Below, in pieces: positions 28,921 to 38,012 of a stretch of DNA of 63,211 nt. Position 1 is the first letter of the stretch, and each line of letters starts with the position of its first letter. A program made the translations under genes and the position numbers. Under the pieces are notes generated by a model. It was not told the DNA's origin. It saw only the letters and a list, made by a program, of their open reading frames with translations, and did no database searches. This DNA comes from Rhodospirillaceae bacterium (GTDB lineage Bacteria; Pseudomonadota; Alphaproteobacteria; Rhodospirillales; Rhodospirillaceae). Location of the stretch: the NCBI GenBank assembly GCA_009693785.1, contig SHWP01000012.1, positions 1 through 63,211 on the forward strand, read 5' to 3'.

Positions 28921-30963
28921 ATGTTCAAAAAAATTCTGATCGCCAACCGGGGTGAGATTGCCTGCCGCGTCATCAAAACCGCGCGCAAGATGGGCATCAA
29001 AACCGTCGCTGTGTACTCCGATGCCGACAAGGACGCGCTGCACGTGCAAATGGCCGATGAGGCCGTGCACATCGGCGAGGCGCCGTCAGCCAAAAGCTAT
29101 TTGCAGATCGACCGCATCGTAAAAGCTTGCAAGCAAACCAAGGCCGAAGCGGTGCACCCAGGCTATGGGTTTTTGTCCGAGAACCGCAAATTCCAAGAAG
29201 CGCTGGCGAAAGCCAAGATTACGTTCATCGGCCCCGATGCCCATGCCATTGAGGCTATGGGCGACAAAATTGAGTCCAAAAAACTCGCAGTCAAGGCGGG
29301 TGTCAGCGTCGTGCCGGGCTTCAACGGTGTGATTAAAGACGTGGCCCACGCCACCAAGATCGCCAAAGACGTTGGCTACCCGGTGATGATCAAAGCCTCG
29401 GCGGGTGGCGGCGGCAAGGGCATGCGCATCGCGCGGAACGAGTCCGAAATACGCGAAGGCTTTGAACGCGCCACATCGGAAGCCAAGTCATCCTTTGGCG
29501 ATGATCGCGTATTTATCGAGCGCTACATCGAGCAACCGCGCCATATCGAAATTCAAGTGCTCGCCGATCGCAGGGGCAACACCCTTTATCTAGGCGAGCG
29601 CGAATGCTCGATCCAACGCCGTCACCAGAAGGTGATCGAAGAAGCTCCGTCGCCGTTTCTGGATGCTAAAACCCGCAAAGCAATGGGCGAACAAGCCGTG
29701 ACGCTGGCCAAGGCCGTCAAATACGTCAGCGCGGGCACGGTCGAATTCATCGTCGATCAGAAGCGCAACTTCTATTTCCTCGAAATGAACACCCGTTTGC
29801 AGGTGGAACATCCGGTCACCGAAATGGTCACGGGACTCGACCTGGTGGAGTTGATGATCCGCATCGCTTACGGCGAGAAAATTCCATTCGCCCAAAAAGA
29901 CGTGCAATTGAATGGCTGGGCGATGGAAAGCCGCGTCTATGCCGAAGACCCCTACCGTAACTTCCTGCCATCCACGGGGCGCTTGGTGCGTTATATGCCG
30001 CCGCTGGAAGGGCGCAACGTGCGCGTCGATACGGGCGTGTACGAGGGCGGGGAAATCTCGGTCTATTATGACCCCATGATCGCCAAGCTGGTGACCTACG
30101 GAAAAAACCGCAATGAGGCCATCGCGCACATGCGCGAAGCGCTCGACGCCTATTATATTCGCGGCGTCAGCCACAACATTCCATTCCTTGCCTCGCTCAT
30201 GGGCAAGAAAAAATTCGTGGATGGGAAAATTTCCACCAACTTTATCGCCGAGGAATATCCCGACGGCTTTGCGGCAAAGGATTTGCCTGCGAAAGACCCA
30301 ACCTTGCTGGTCGGTATCGCAGCCCTGGTGCATCACGCCTATCAGGCACGCGCGTGTAACATTTCAGGCCAGATCGCCGGTCATGGCCGCGACTTACCTG
30401 AGACATGGATGGTCGTCTCAGGGCAGGGCAAAACGTTATCTGCCCATCAGGCCTGGGTCGCGCCGCACCCTGAGGCTGGCCATGATCCGAATCTCGGCCC
30501 AGCCAGTGGTGTGGTAAAGGTCGGTGAACGGACGATGAGTGTCGCCAGTGCTTGGACTTACGGCAAGCCGCTACTCACAGCCGAGGTACGCATCGACAAG
30601 GGTGCTTCCGACGAAGTGACGGTGCAGATCGACCGGAGTGGGGCGGGCTATCGGCTGTTCCATGCCGGTGCGCAAATGAACGTGAAGGTGCTCACCACGC
30701 GCGAGGCGGAGCTGAACAAACTCATGCCATTCAAACCACCGCCGGATTTGTCGAAGTATTTGCTCTCGCCCATGCCGGGGCTGCTAGTGTTGCTGGCGGT
30801 CAAAGAAGGCCAAGAGGTCAAGGCGGGCGAAACGCTGGCCATTGTCGAGGCCATGAAGATGGAAAATGTGCTCAAGGCCGAGCGCGACGGCACGGTGAAA
30901 AAGATTCACCAAGCCGCTGGCGGCAGCTTGGCCGTTGATCAGGTGATTTTAGAGTTCGCCTAA
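28921..30963 (+). CDS. pccA: Propionyl-CoA carboxylase, biotin carboxylase/BCCP (alpha) subunit
   Basis: The alpha subunit (680 aa) carboxylates its own biotin with ATP and bicarbonate. It has the biotin carboxylase start KKILIANRGEIACRV, the ATP-grasp glycine loop SAGGGGKGMR (about residues 160-169) and the EMNTRLQVEHPVTE active-site stretch. The PCC-type middle domain follows, and the C-terminal biotinyl domain has AMKME with the biotinylated lysine at 646. With pccB it forms one operon of propionate and odd-chain or branched amino acid breakdown. Confidence 0.95.
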   Translation: MFKKILIANRGEIACRVIKTARKMGIKTVAVYSDADKDALHVQMADEAVHIGEAPSAKSYLQIDRIVKACKQTKAEAVHPGYGFLSENRKFQEALAKAKITFIGPDAHAIEAMGDKIESKKLAVKAGVSVVPGFNGVIKDVAHATKIAKDVGYPVMIKASAGGGGKGMRIARNESEIREGFERATSEAKSSFGDDRVFIERYIEQPRHIEIQVLADRRGNTLYLGERECSIQRRHQKVIEEAPSPFLDAKTRKAMGEQAVTLAKAVKYVSAGTVEFIVDQKRNFYFLEMNTRLQVEHPVTEMVTGLDLVELMIRIAYGEKIPFAQKDVQLNGWAMESRVYAEDPYRNFLPSTGRLVRYMPPLEGRNVRVDTGVYEGGEISVYYDPMIAKLVTYGKNRNEAIAHMREALDAYYIRGVSHNIPFLASLMGKKKFVDGKISTNFIAEEYPDGFAAKDLPAKDPTLLVGIAALVHHAYQARACNISGQIAGHGRDLPETWMVVSGQGKTLSAHQAWVAPHPEAGHDPNLGPASGVVKVGERTMSVASAWTYGKPLLTAEVRIDKGASDEVTVQIDRSGAGYRLFHAGAQMNVKVLTTREAELNKLMPFKPPPDLSKYLLSPMPGLLVLLAVKEGQEVKAGETLAIVEAMKMENVLKAERDGTVKKIHQAAGGSLAVDQVILEFA

Positions 30964-30981
30964 TCATTATCGTTCGTGGCG

Positions 30982-31299
30982 ATGAGCCCAGACAATATCA
31001 CAACCGTCCATTTGCTCATTTCTGGGCGCGTGCAGGGCGTGGGGTATCGGGCTTGGGCGTCCAAGGCGGCGCGTAAGCTCGGCCTTAAGGGCTGGGTGCG
31101 TAATCTTACCAACGGCAATGTCGAGGCTGTCGCCCAAGGGCCCAAAGATGCGGTTGATCAGTTTGTTGGTGAGTGCCAGGCCGGGCCAATGTTAGCGCGG
31201 GTCACGGCGGTGGATACCAAGGTGATGGATAAGCCGCTGCCTGCAATTCCCGATAATGGCTTTAACCAACTCGATACGCACGATCCTGTTACGGCTTAA
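30982..31299 (+). CDS. acyP: Acylphosphatase
   Basis: Acylphosphatase hydrolyses acyl phosphates. The protein (105 aa from ATG 30982; a GTG at 30976 is also possible) has the active-site motif GRVQGVGYRAWA with the catalytic arginine, and the GWVRNLTNGNVEA stretch with the catalytic asparagine. It follows pccA by only 18 bp, so it may be co-transcribed. Its stop codon overlaps the stop of the convergent methyltransferase gene. Confidence 0.93.
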   Translation: MSPDNITTVHLLISGRVQGVGYRAWASKAARKLGLKGWVRNLTNGNVEAVAQGPKDAVDQFVGECQAGPMLARVTAVDTKVMDKPLPAIPDNGFNQLDTHDPVTA

Positions 31300-32234
31300 C
31301 TCTGCCAGCGCACATACAGCGATGTTGGCAACAGCCGGGAGGTTGTAGTTGGCACAGCAGCTTCGCGGATGGCGAGTTCGCCGCTCTCGAACGACCCACC
31401 ACGCGGGCCCAATACATCTTTCATCACGCCATCCATGGCCAGGGCTGATGCACGAATGGCATAGGCCGTGAAAATCATGAAGCCAAAGGCAGGGTCGATT
31501 AGCTCCACGCAATCGCGCATCAACTCGGGCAGATGGTCGAACAACTCCCACGTCTCGCCCTCGGGGCCACGGCCAAACTTTGGCGGGTCGAGCACCAGGC
31601 CATGATAGGTTTTGCCGCGCCTAACCTCACGTGCTGCGAATTTACGTGCGTCATCGACAATCCATCGGATGGGTGCGGCTTCCAGTCCCGATGCGGTTTG
31701 ATTTTCCTTAGCCCAAGCTACGGATTTTTTCGACGCATCGACGTGGGTGATTTCGGCGCCAGCTTTTGCAGCGATCAGCGATGACACACCGGTATAGGCA
31801 AACAGGTTCAGTACGCGTGGTTTTTCGGGCGCTTTGGACAAACGTTCGGCCATCCATTGCCAATGGAGGGCTTGTTCGGGGAACACGCCCATATGGCGGA
31901 AGGCGCTAAAGCGGCACACGGCGGTGACCCCGCCAATGGCCATGGGCCAATCGCGCGGCGTCGTGCCGCGGTGGGTCCAGCGGCCCTGCTCGTCTTCATC
32001 GCTGCCATCGAACAGGCCATCGGCCTTGTCCCATTTGGTCTTGGGAAGGCGTTGTGACCACATGGCTTGGGGTTCGGGCCGGTCCACCACAACGCTGCCA
32101 AAACGCTCGAGTTTTCGGCCTGCGCCAGAATCGAGCAAGGCATAGCCACCTGTTACCGAGGGTTCGGCGGCGACCACACGCAATGATTCTGGGGGCGGAA
32201 GAGGGGCCATGTTTTTGGAGGAAGGTTTGTCCAA
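31296..32234 (-). CDS. RlmI-like class I SAM-dependent rRNA methyltransferase
   Basis: The 312-aa protein has the Rossmann motifs of the RlmI/RlmK-like group: NLFAYTGVSSL (motif I), HVDASKKSV (motif II), VDDARKF (motif III) and LVLDPPKFGRGP (motif IV, the DPPK catalytic stretch). It lacks a PUA domain at the N-terminus, where instead a GRKLERFGSVVVDRPEPQA-like segment is found. It probably methylates rRNA, but position and base are not known. It is convergent with the acylphosphatase gene and overlaps it at the stop codons. Confidence 0.85.
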   Translation of the reverse strand: MDKPSSKNMAPLPPPESLRVVAAEPSVTGGYALLDSGAGRKLERFGSVVVDRPEPQAMWSQRLPKTKWDKADGLFDGSDEDEQGRWTHRGTTPRDWPMAIGGVTAVCRFSAFRHMGVFPEQALHWQWMAERLSKAPEKPRVLNLFAYTGVSSLIAAKAGAEITHVDASKKSVAWAKENQTASGLEAAPIRWIVDDARKFAAREVRRGKTYHGLVLDPPKFGRGPEGETWELFDHLPELMRDCVELIDPAFGFMIFTAYAIRASALAMDGVMKDVLGPRGGSFESGELAIREAAVPTTTSRLLPTSLYVRWQS

Positions 32235-32331
32235 CGTGTGAACCTAGGCCAATCCCCTTACCTTTGCCAATCGACTCCCGGCCTCTGATCGGATGTACTT
32301 GCATCCAGATCCGCATTTTTTGGAGATACCC

Positions 32332-33204
32332 ATGACCAACGCCCCCATGCTCACCTCACGCCGTTCTACTCTTGGGTTTGGTGCGCTTGCCTTGGGAATG
32401 CCTGGCCTCATAGCTCCCGCCGACGCGCAAGGCGCGGGCAAATCCCTCGATCTCAAGAATAAGTCCGACTTCCTCACCGCCCTGCAAAAAATGCGCGGTT
32501 CCCTCGATGAACGCATCTGCATGGGCTACGTGAAAGGGCTTTATTACGGTGTCATTGATGACCGCATCACGCCGCTTTATGGCGTGCTGGGCGGCACTTT
32601 CAGCCGGTATAAAAAACTTCCCGATGGAAACTTTGAAGGCCGCACCTTCGAGGTGGCCTATTTCACCGATTGGGAAACCGGTGGGTTGCTAGAGAACTTC
32701 AAGAATCCCTATACCGGCGAGACCGTAACAGTTCCCCAAACCCGCATGGGGCCCAGTACCATCACTATTACTGCCGATGGCCTGAAAATCGGCAGTGCCG
32801 CTGGCGAGGCCCGTGGCATGTCGATCGCCAACCGGTTTTTACCCGCCCGAGTGGTCAACAACGATGTATGGATCGTCGAGGAAAGCAAAGTTGGAACATC
32901 GCCGGACTTCAAGGGCCCCAAATTTGCTTACAACGAGGTCACGACCTACCAAACAACCTTGGCAGAATTAAATGACCCCAAGCTCATGCAGACAGCCACG
33001 CATGTTCACTTCAACGGTGTTGTGTCGTGGCGCCCATGGCTGAAGATGGGTGACCGCCCGGGGCACCTTCTGGGCAATGCAGCAGGCCGCCGCCTGGCCA
33101 AAATGACTGATTACCCAGCCGAGTACCAAGAGTGGACTAAGAAGTACCATGCCGACGTATGGGCTGATCCGGGCGCGATCTTGGATGGGAAGAAAGCAGG
33201 CTAA
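32332..33204 (+). CDS. DUF1838-family exported protein, copy 1
   Basis: This 290-aa protein has a short N-terminal export signal with two arginines ([14 protein letters not shown]), Tat-like, ending near ADAQ. The body resembles DUF1838: [25 protein letters not shown], then a [18 protein letters not shown] stretch, and a C-terminal [16 protein letters not shown] motif. The function of the family is unknown. The ATG at 32332 has a TTGGAGA site; the in-frame ATG at 32293 is unlikely. A second, more diverged member is at 55214. Confidence 0.85.
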   Translation: MTNAPMLTSRRSTLGFGALALGMPGLIAPADAQGAGKSLDLKNKSDFLTALQKMRGSLDERICMGYVKGLYYGVIDDRITPLYGVLGGTFSRYKKLPDGNFEGRTFEVAYFTDWETGGLLENFKNPYTGETVTVPQTRMGPSTITITADGLKIGSAAGEARGMSIANRFLPARVVNNDVWIVEESKVGTSPDFKGPKFAYNEVTTYQTTLAELNDPKLMQTATHVHFNGVVSWRPWLKMGDRPGHLLGNAAGRRLAKMTDYPAEYQEWTKKYHADVWADPGAILDGKKAG

Positions 33205-33917
33205 CGGATTCCAAAAACCGTTTGGAATTCTTCCACTAGCGCTTTGTCCACCTCGGCCATGGTTGGTTTTACGCCCAGGGCATGGAGTGATGTCACGCCG
33301 TGCTGGCTAATGCCGCAGGGCACGATACCCGTGAAATGCGAGAGGTCCGGGTTCACGTTCAGCGATACGCCATGAAAGCTGATCCAATGGCGCACGCGTA
33401 TGCCTAAGGCTGCTATTTTATCTTCTTTGCCATCGCGATGTGCCACCCATAATCCGATGCGGCCCTCGCGCCGCTCGGCCTTTATGCCAAATCTGGCAAT
33501 GGTGCGGATTAGCCATTCTTCCAGGTCGTGGACAAAACATCGCACATCTGGCCCAGGGCCTGCGGCCCGACGCTTCAAGTCCATCATGACGTATCCCACC
33601 CGTTGGCCAGGCCCGTGGTAGGTATATTGCCCACCGCGCCCAGCTTGAAACACCGGAAAGCGATCCGGGGCCAGCAGGTCAGCGGCCTTGGCCGAAGTGC
33701 CTGCGGTGTAGAGTGGGGGGTGCTCCAACAACCACAGCAAGTCGTTGGTTGAATCTTCATGGATTTTCGCAACGCGAGCTTCCATGACGGCCAAGGCGGC
33801 TTGGTAGGGTACCGGCGCGGTCGCGTATATGACCTCAACCGGCCCAGCCTCGGCCTGCCAACGGCCCTCAGGGGCGCAAGCGGTTGTCGTTTTCAGGTCG
33901 TCGATAACGTCGTCCAT
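33201..33917 (-). CDS. lipB: Lipoyl(octanoyl) transferase
   Basis: LipB moves the octanoyl group from acyl carrier protein to lipoyl domains, the first step of lipoate synthesis. The 238-aa protein has the [12 protein letters not shown] motif (about residues 88-99), the [10 protein letters not shown] lysine region and the catalytic cysteine in VPCGIS. The ATG at 33917 (MDDVIDDLK) is preferred; an upstream in-frame start at 33965 adds 16 basic residues. It is convergent with the DUF1838 gene and overlaps its end by 4 bases. Confidence 0.93.
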   Translation of the reverse strand: MDDVIDDLKTTTACAPEGRWQAEAGPVEVIYATAPVPYQAALAVMEARVAKIHEDSTNDLLWLLEHPPLYTAGTSAKAADLLAPDRFPVFQAGRGGQYTYHGPGQRVGYVMMDLKRRAAGPGPDVRCFVHDLEEWLIRTIARFGIKAERREGRIGLWVAHRDGKEDKIAALGIRVRHWISFHGVSLNVNPDLSHFTGIVPCGISQHGVTSLHALGVKPTMAEVDKALVEEFQTVFGIR

Positions 33918-34042
33918 GGCCCTAACTCTAGCATATTCGGGCGTTTTCCAAGGCCGGTGACGCAAGGTTGCTTATAAGGGGCCGATTTGGTATTCCCGCG
34001 CCTCTATCGGGGCCTTAACCGGCCTCAATCCCTCCTAGACGT

Positions 34043-34127
34043 GCGGTCGTGGCGGAAATGGTAGACGCGCAGCGTTGAGGTCGCTGTGGGGCAACCCGTG
34101 AAGGTTCGATTCCTTTCGACCGCACCA
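34043..34127 (+). tRNA. tRNA-Leu (anticodon GAG)
   Basis: The 85-nt sequence folds as a class II tRNA: acceptor stem GCGGTCG with CGACCGC, anticodon loop TTGAGGT (anticodon GAG), a long variable arm (GGGG/CCC type), the T loop TTCGATT, and an encoded CCA end. It reads CUC and CUU codons. Confidence 0.95.
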
Positions 34128-34308
34128 TTTTCTCTCTTAATTTGCCTGACGACATGTAGTTCGGGTTCACGGCACTTTCGCTTGATCGGCCTATGATAAA
34201 GGTCTAGGGCAAAAGGGTCGGCGTCGCGTCTATCGTCGCGTCGCCAGCCCACATTTTGCAACCGCCCACCGTCGCTCGTCGAGGGGGCCAGACCGACGAG
34301 GTGCCGCC

Positions 34309-34746
34309 ATGCCCATGCTGAAGCGCACAAATCTCTGTGTCGCTGACATGGAACGTTCGCTGAAGGTGTACCGGGATATCCTGGGATTCACGGTCAATCA
34401 TCTCAAAGACTCGGCATCGGACTCTTATTCCTATCCGGTCTTCGGGTTTCCCAAGGAAGCGAAGCTGCGCTTCGCGACGCTCGACAGCCCAACCCAAGAA
34501 CGCACCTTGGCGATCACAGAAGTGCGCGGCATTCCCTTACCGCGCCCACCTGAACCGCACATGTCGGCCACCGTGATCAATTGCCCGAATTTCGACGAGG
34601 TGGTTGGCAAGGCCAAAGCCATGGGCCTCAAAGTCGTGCCAGAGCAACCATTGCCGGGGGCCGACGGCAAGCCCAAAGGACGCGAAACCGCTTTTGTCGA
34701 TCCCGATGGGCACCTGATTGTTCTCTACAAGTTGCTTGATCAGTAA
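34309..34746 (+). CDS. VOC-superfamily (glyoxalase-like) protein
   Basis: The 145-aa protein has a single vicinal-oxygen-chelate module: KRTNLCVADMERSLKVYRDILGF at the start and the closing ETAFVDPDGHLIVLYKL with the metal-ligand region. Members include glyoxalase I and ring-cleavage dioxygenases; which reaction this one performs cannot be said. It stands alone between tRNA-Leu and mgtE. Confidence 0.85.
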   Translation: MPMLKRTNLCVADMERSLKVYRDILGFTVNHLKDSASDSYSYPVFGFPKEAKLRFATLDSPTQERTLAITEVRGIPLPRPPEPHMSATVINCPNFDEVVGKAKAMGLKVVPEQPLPGADGKPKGRETAFVDPDGHLIVLYKLLDQ

Positions 34747-34791
34747 TCGCCATGGCGCCGGAGCGCAGCGCGGAAAATTGAGTATCGCCCG

Positions 34792-36189
34792 ATGTCGGAT
34801 AGCATTTCCCATCGCAAGCTAACGGTCGAGACCGAAGAGAGTTTCGGTCTTGACGCTGCATTTGTCGCCGAGGTCGCCACAACCTTGCGCGCCGGCAACC
34901 GTGCGCGGGTGAAGGAGTTGGTTTCCGGTCTGCACTATGCCGACATGGCCGACTTGCTTGAACGCTTGGACAGCGAAGACCGCAAGCTGCTGGTTGAGAC
35001 CATCCGCGATGAGTTTAACGCCGATGTTTTGCCCGAGTTGGCCGAGGTTGTGCGCGACGAAGTGATGGCAGCACTAGGCTTCGAGGATTTTGCGGCCGCC
35101 TTGGCCGAACTTGATTCCGACGATGCGGTGTACGTGTCGTCCAAACTCTCGGCCGAGGAACGCGCCCAGGTGGCTGCGCGCATGCCACAAGCCAGCCGCA
35201 TGTTGATCGAGCAGGGCTTGTCCTACGCCGAAAGTTCGGCCGGACGCCTGATGCAGCGTGAATTCGTGGCTGTGCCAAACTATTGGACGGTCGGCGAGAC
35301 TATCGACTACATGCGTGCGGTTCAAACGTTGCCCGAAAAATTTTATGCCGTCTTCGTGGTTGATCCGCGCAACCGCCCTCAAGGCATGGTCGAGTTATCG
35401 CGTTTATTGCGCTCGAAACGGCCCGAACGCATGAAGGATTTATTCGACCGCGACGTCGAACCGGTTGCGCTAGATATGGACCGGGAAGATGTCGCGTTCT
35501 TGTTTAAGCAACGCAACCTGGTCAGCGTGCCGGTCGTGGATAAATCAGGGCGTCTTGTCGGCCAAATTACCATTGATGATATCGTCGACGTGATCGAAGA
35601 AGAGGCCCAGGAAGACATCCTTAAGATGGCCGGCGTCAGCAATACAGAAGTCTCAAGCCTCTATAACGCAATTATTCGCACTGCTAATTCGCGTTTTCCC
35701 TGGCTGTTTATCAATCTCCTCACGGCCTTTCTCGCCTCGGCCGTGGTTGGCATGTTTGAGGAGTCTATCGCCAAATTGGCTGCGCTGGCTGTGCTGATGC
35801 CGATTGTCGCCGGGATGGGCGGTAATGCGGGCACCCAGACCCTAGCCACGGCGGTGCGCGCGCTCGCAACCCGCGAGCTGGATTCCAGCAATGCCTTGCG
35901 CATTACCGGCAAAGAGCTCTTCGTCGGCATGATCAATGGTTTGCTATTCGCCGCCATCGTGGGCGTCATCACCTATGTTTGGTTCGATGATATTTTTCTG
36001 GCCATCGCCATCGGCGTCGCGATGTTCGTAAACCTGACTGTGGCCGGCTTGTCCGGAATTGTGATCCCGCTCATGCTGGCGAAATTCAACCTCGATCCGG
36101 CTGCTTCAGGCGGCGTTTTTCTGACGACGGTGACTGACGTTGTTGGTTTTTTCACATTCCTTGGACTCGCGGCGGCCATCGTCCTTTAG
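34792..36189 (+). CDS. mgtE: MgtE-type magnesium transporter
   Basis: MgtE (465 aa) is a Mg2+-gated channel of the inner membrane. The order is N-terminal superhelical domain (about 20-140), two CBS domains (about 145-270, including QITIDDIVDVIEEEAQEDI) and five membrane helices from about residue 305. The pore signature is GMGGNAGTQTLA, and the end is SGGVFLTTVTDVVGF. The CBS and N domains sense cytosolic Mg2+. Confidence 0.95.
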   Translation: MSDSISHRKLTVETEESFGLDAAFVAEVATTLRAGNRARVKELVSGLHYADMADLLERLDSEDRKLLVETIRDEFNADVLPELAEVVRDEVMAALGFEDFAAALAELDSDDAVYVSSKLSAEERAQVAARMPQASRMLIEQGLSYAESSAGRLMQREFVAVPNYWTVGETIDYMRAVQTLPEKFYAVFVVDPRNRPQGMVELSRLLRSKRPERMKDLFDRDVEPVALDMDREDVAFLFKQRNLVSVPVVDKSGRLVGQITIDDIVDVIEEEAQEDILKMAGVSNTEVSSLYNAIIRTANSRFPWLFINLLTAFLASAVVGMFEESIAKLAALAVLMPIVAGMGGNAGTQTLATAVRALATRELDSSNALRITGKELFVGMINGLLFAAIVGVITYVWFDDIFLAIAIGVAMFVNLTVAGLSGIVIPLMLAKFNLDPAASGGVFLTTVTDVVGFFTFLGLAAAIVL

Positions 36190-36292
36190 GCGATCAGGGC
36201 GCCATAAAGGCGGCCAAACTCCGGCCTAGGTTGGGGTTTCGCGGCCCGCCATTTCCGGCTACACTGGCCCACTGCGTTGGGATTCTTTTGTA

Positions 36293-36811
36293 ATGTCCGA
36301 ATCGTCCGTTAAGTACATCACCCCGCCAAACAATTTGCGCAAAAAGCAAATCGCCGCAGGGGTCGTTCTCACGATTGATCCAAGCCTTGTTGGGGCCGCC
36401 GACACTAAAATTGGCAGCATGAAGGGTGAGTATTTGGGCTGGGTGGGCGGCGACCTCGATAAACTCGCCGCCGCTTGCGATCTCGCAGTCAAGGATAAGG
36501 ACAATCGCGCCAAGCATATCGAAGACCTTTACAACAAGGTCGTCGAGATCAAAGGCCAAGGCGGCAGTTTTGGATTTCCGTTGATGACGACGGTTGGCAG
36601 CCAACTGTGCCGCTTCATCGAAATTCAAGGCAACAATCTTGACGACCCCAAAATGGACATCGTCAAGCTGCACGTCGAAACCTTGCGCCTGGTCATTCAG
36701 CAAAAGATGGAAGGCGAGGGGGGCGCGATGGGTCAGAAGTTGCTGACTGGGTTGTCGCTGGCGATCAAGAAAGTCACCGAGCCAAAAGCGGCTAATTCAC
36801 CGGCGTCATGA
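36293..36811 (+). CDS. Hpt-like protein lacking the phosphorylatable histidine
   Basis: The 172-aa protein contains a helix resembling the histidine phosphotransfer motif, IKGQGGSFGFPLMTTVGSQLCRFIE (split: IKGQGGSFGF at residues 86-95). Canonical Hpt domains read HxxKG at this place; here the expected His (residue 84) is Val in VVEIKG. It may be a degenerate or regulatory Hpt protein. The rest is helical and polar. It stands alone after mgtE, and its last 20 bases overlap the end of the convergent gene. Assignment rests on the motif alone. Confidence 0.6.
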   Translation: MSESSVKYITPPNNLRKKQIAAGVVLTIDPSLVGAADTKIGSMKGEYLGWVGGDLDKLAAACDLAVKDKDNRAKHIEDLYNKVVEIKGQGGSFGFPLMTTVGSQLCRFIEIQGNNLDDPKMDIVKLHVETLRLVIQQKMEGEGGAMGQKLLTGLSLAIKKVTEPKAANSPAS

Positions 36812-38012
36812 ATTCCCAGCGGCGATAGCTTTCCACGCCTGCCAGCACGATCCCATCGAAACCCAAATCGACCAACCCGCCGAACGTCTTGCCGATGATC
36901 GCTTTCCAGGCCGGATTCCAGAACTCGACGTGATATTTACCTGGCGATGAGCGGTCGAGCGCCTTGATCCAGGTGGGATTACCCACGCGCCATTCACGTT
37001 GCCAATAATAACGTTCATCCGACGCTTGGCCGACATCGAGCCACGCCAACACTAAGCGCCGCGAACCAAGTTTTTTGTATTTCAATCCGCGGACATCGTC
37101 TTTCGTCAATGCTTGATTGCCATTGTAGAAGCCATCAACGACGACGACATCGTGGTTGGTATTTTTTAACGCCAAAAGCCAGTTTGCCTTATTGCCGAAG
37201 CCGCGGTTGTTGAGATTGATCAACATACTGCGCGCCTCCGTCAGGTTTTCGACGTTGGCTGAGTTCTCAGGATCCGGCTTTACGGTTGGCACGACGGCGA
37301 ACTTACCCATCATGTCGGTGTCGACATGCGCCACGATGCCAGCTTTACGGGCGAGTTCGAAGGCTGTTTGGGCGCGCTCCTCCGGGCAATGATCAACCGT
37401 AAGTGCTTTCAGGCTTTGCGCGCGCATGGTCTCGACGTCAGCCGCTGGAACACGGATTGGCGCGCAATAAAATCCGTCGAGGATGAACCCGTTGACACGC
37501 TGCTGGTAACGCCGGATCGGAAAGCCGACCGGTAATTCGGTGTCGGCGACGGCGACGGCCGATGGCTTGGTCATTTCGGGCCGCTTTAATTCGGCCAAGT
37601 CATATTCACGCTGGCTCCAGCTGAAAAGATCGAACCCGCCGTAGGTGACGACTGTGAAGCCCGGATTGCGGCCGCGTGCATAGCCGGTCAACTCTTCGAC
37701 AATTTGGCGCATGTGGTCGCGGTAGTTGGGAATCTGATTGAGCGGGATATCGAGAATGACATTGATATCGCCCAGCAACTCGGTGGTGCGGTCGGGCAAC
37801 TCCGGTGGCAAGGGCTTGATTGAGGTGATGTCTTCCTGCGGCTTGAGCTCGGGGATTTCTTCTGGCTCGGTTGGTGGCGGTCCGCCCGTCTCGCCGCCTT
37901 CGAGATCTGCGGCCTCTGGCGGGGGCTGGCGGGCTTGTTGCGCCAACGAGCTGTCAACGGCCAAGGCGACCGAGAATAAAACCGCAAAGAATAAAATAAT
38001 GTGCCGGGTCAC
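36792..38012 (-). CDS. Exported GH114/TM1410-like protein
   Basis: This 406-aa protein has a signal peptide (ends near SSLAQ), a Pro/Glu-rich linker (about 27-75) and a domain with features of the GH114/TM1410 TIM-barrel group. These features are VLAWLDVGQASDERYYW and, near the C-terminus, FWNPAWKAIIGKTFGGLVDLGFDGIVLAGVESY. In many relatives the matching places read GEA and LD; here they are GQA and LA, so catalytic activity is doubtful. It overlaps the oxidoreductase gene by 4 bases on the same strand and is probably its operon partner. Confidence 0.65.
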   Translation of the reverse strand: MTRHIILFFAVLFSVALAVDSSLAQQARQPPPEAADLEGGETGGPPPTEPEEIPELKPQEDITSIKPLPPELPDRTTELLGDINVILDIPLNQIPNYRDHMRQIVEELTGYARGRNPGFTVVTYGGFDLFSWSQREYDLAELKRPEMTKPSAVAVADTELPVGFPIRRYQQRVNGFILDGFYCAPIRVPAADVETMRAQSLKALTVDHCPEERAQTAFELARKAGIVAHVDTDMMGKFAVVPTVKPDPENSANVENLTEARSMLINLNNRGFGNKANWLLALKNTNHDVVVVDGFYNGNQALTKDDVRGLKYKKLGSRRLVLAWLDVGQASDERYYWQREWRVGNPTWIKALDRSSPGKYHVEFWNPAWKAIIGKTFGGLVDLGFDGIVLAGVESYRRWEFMTPVN

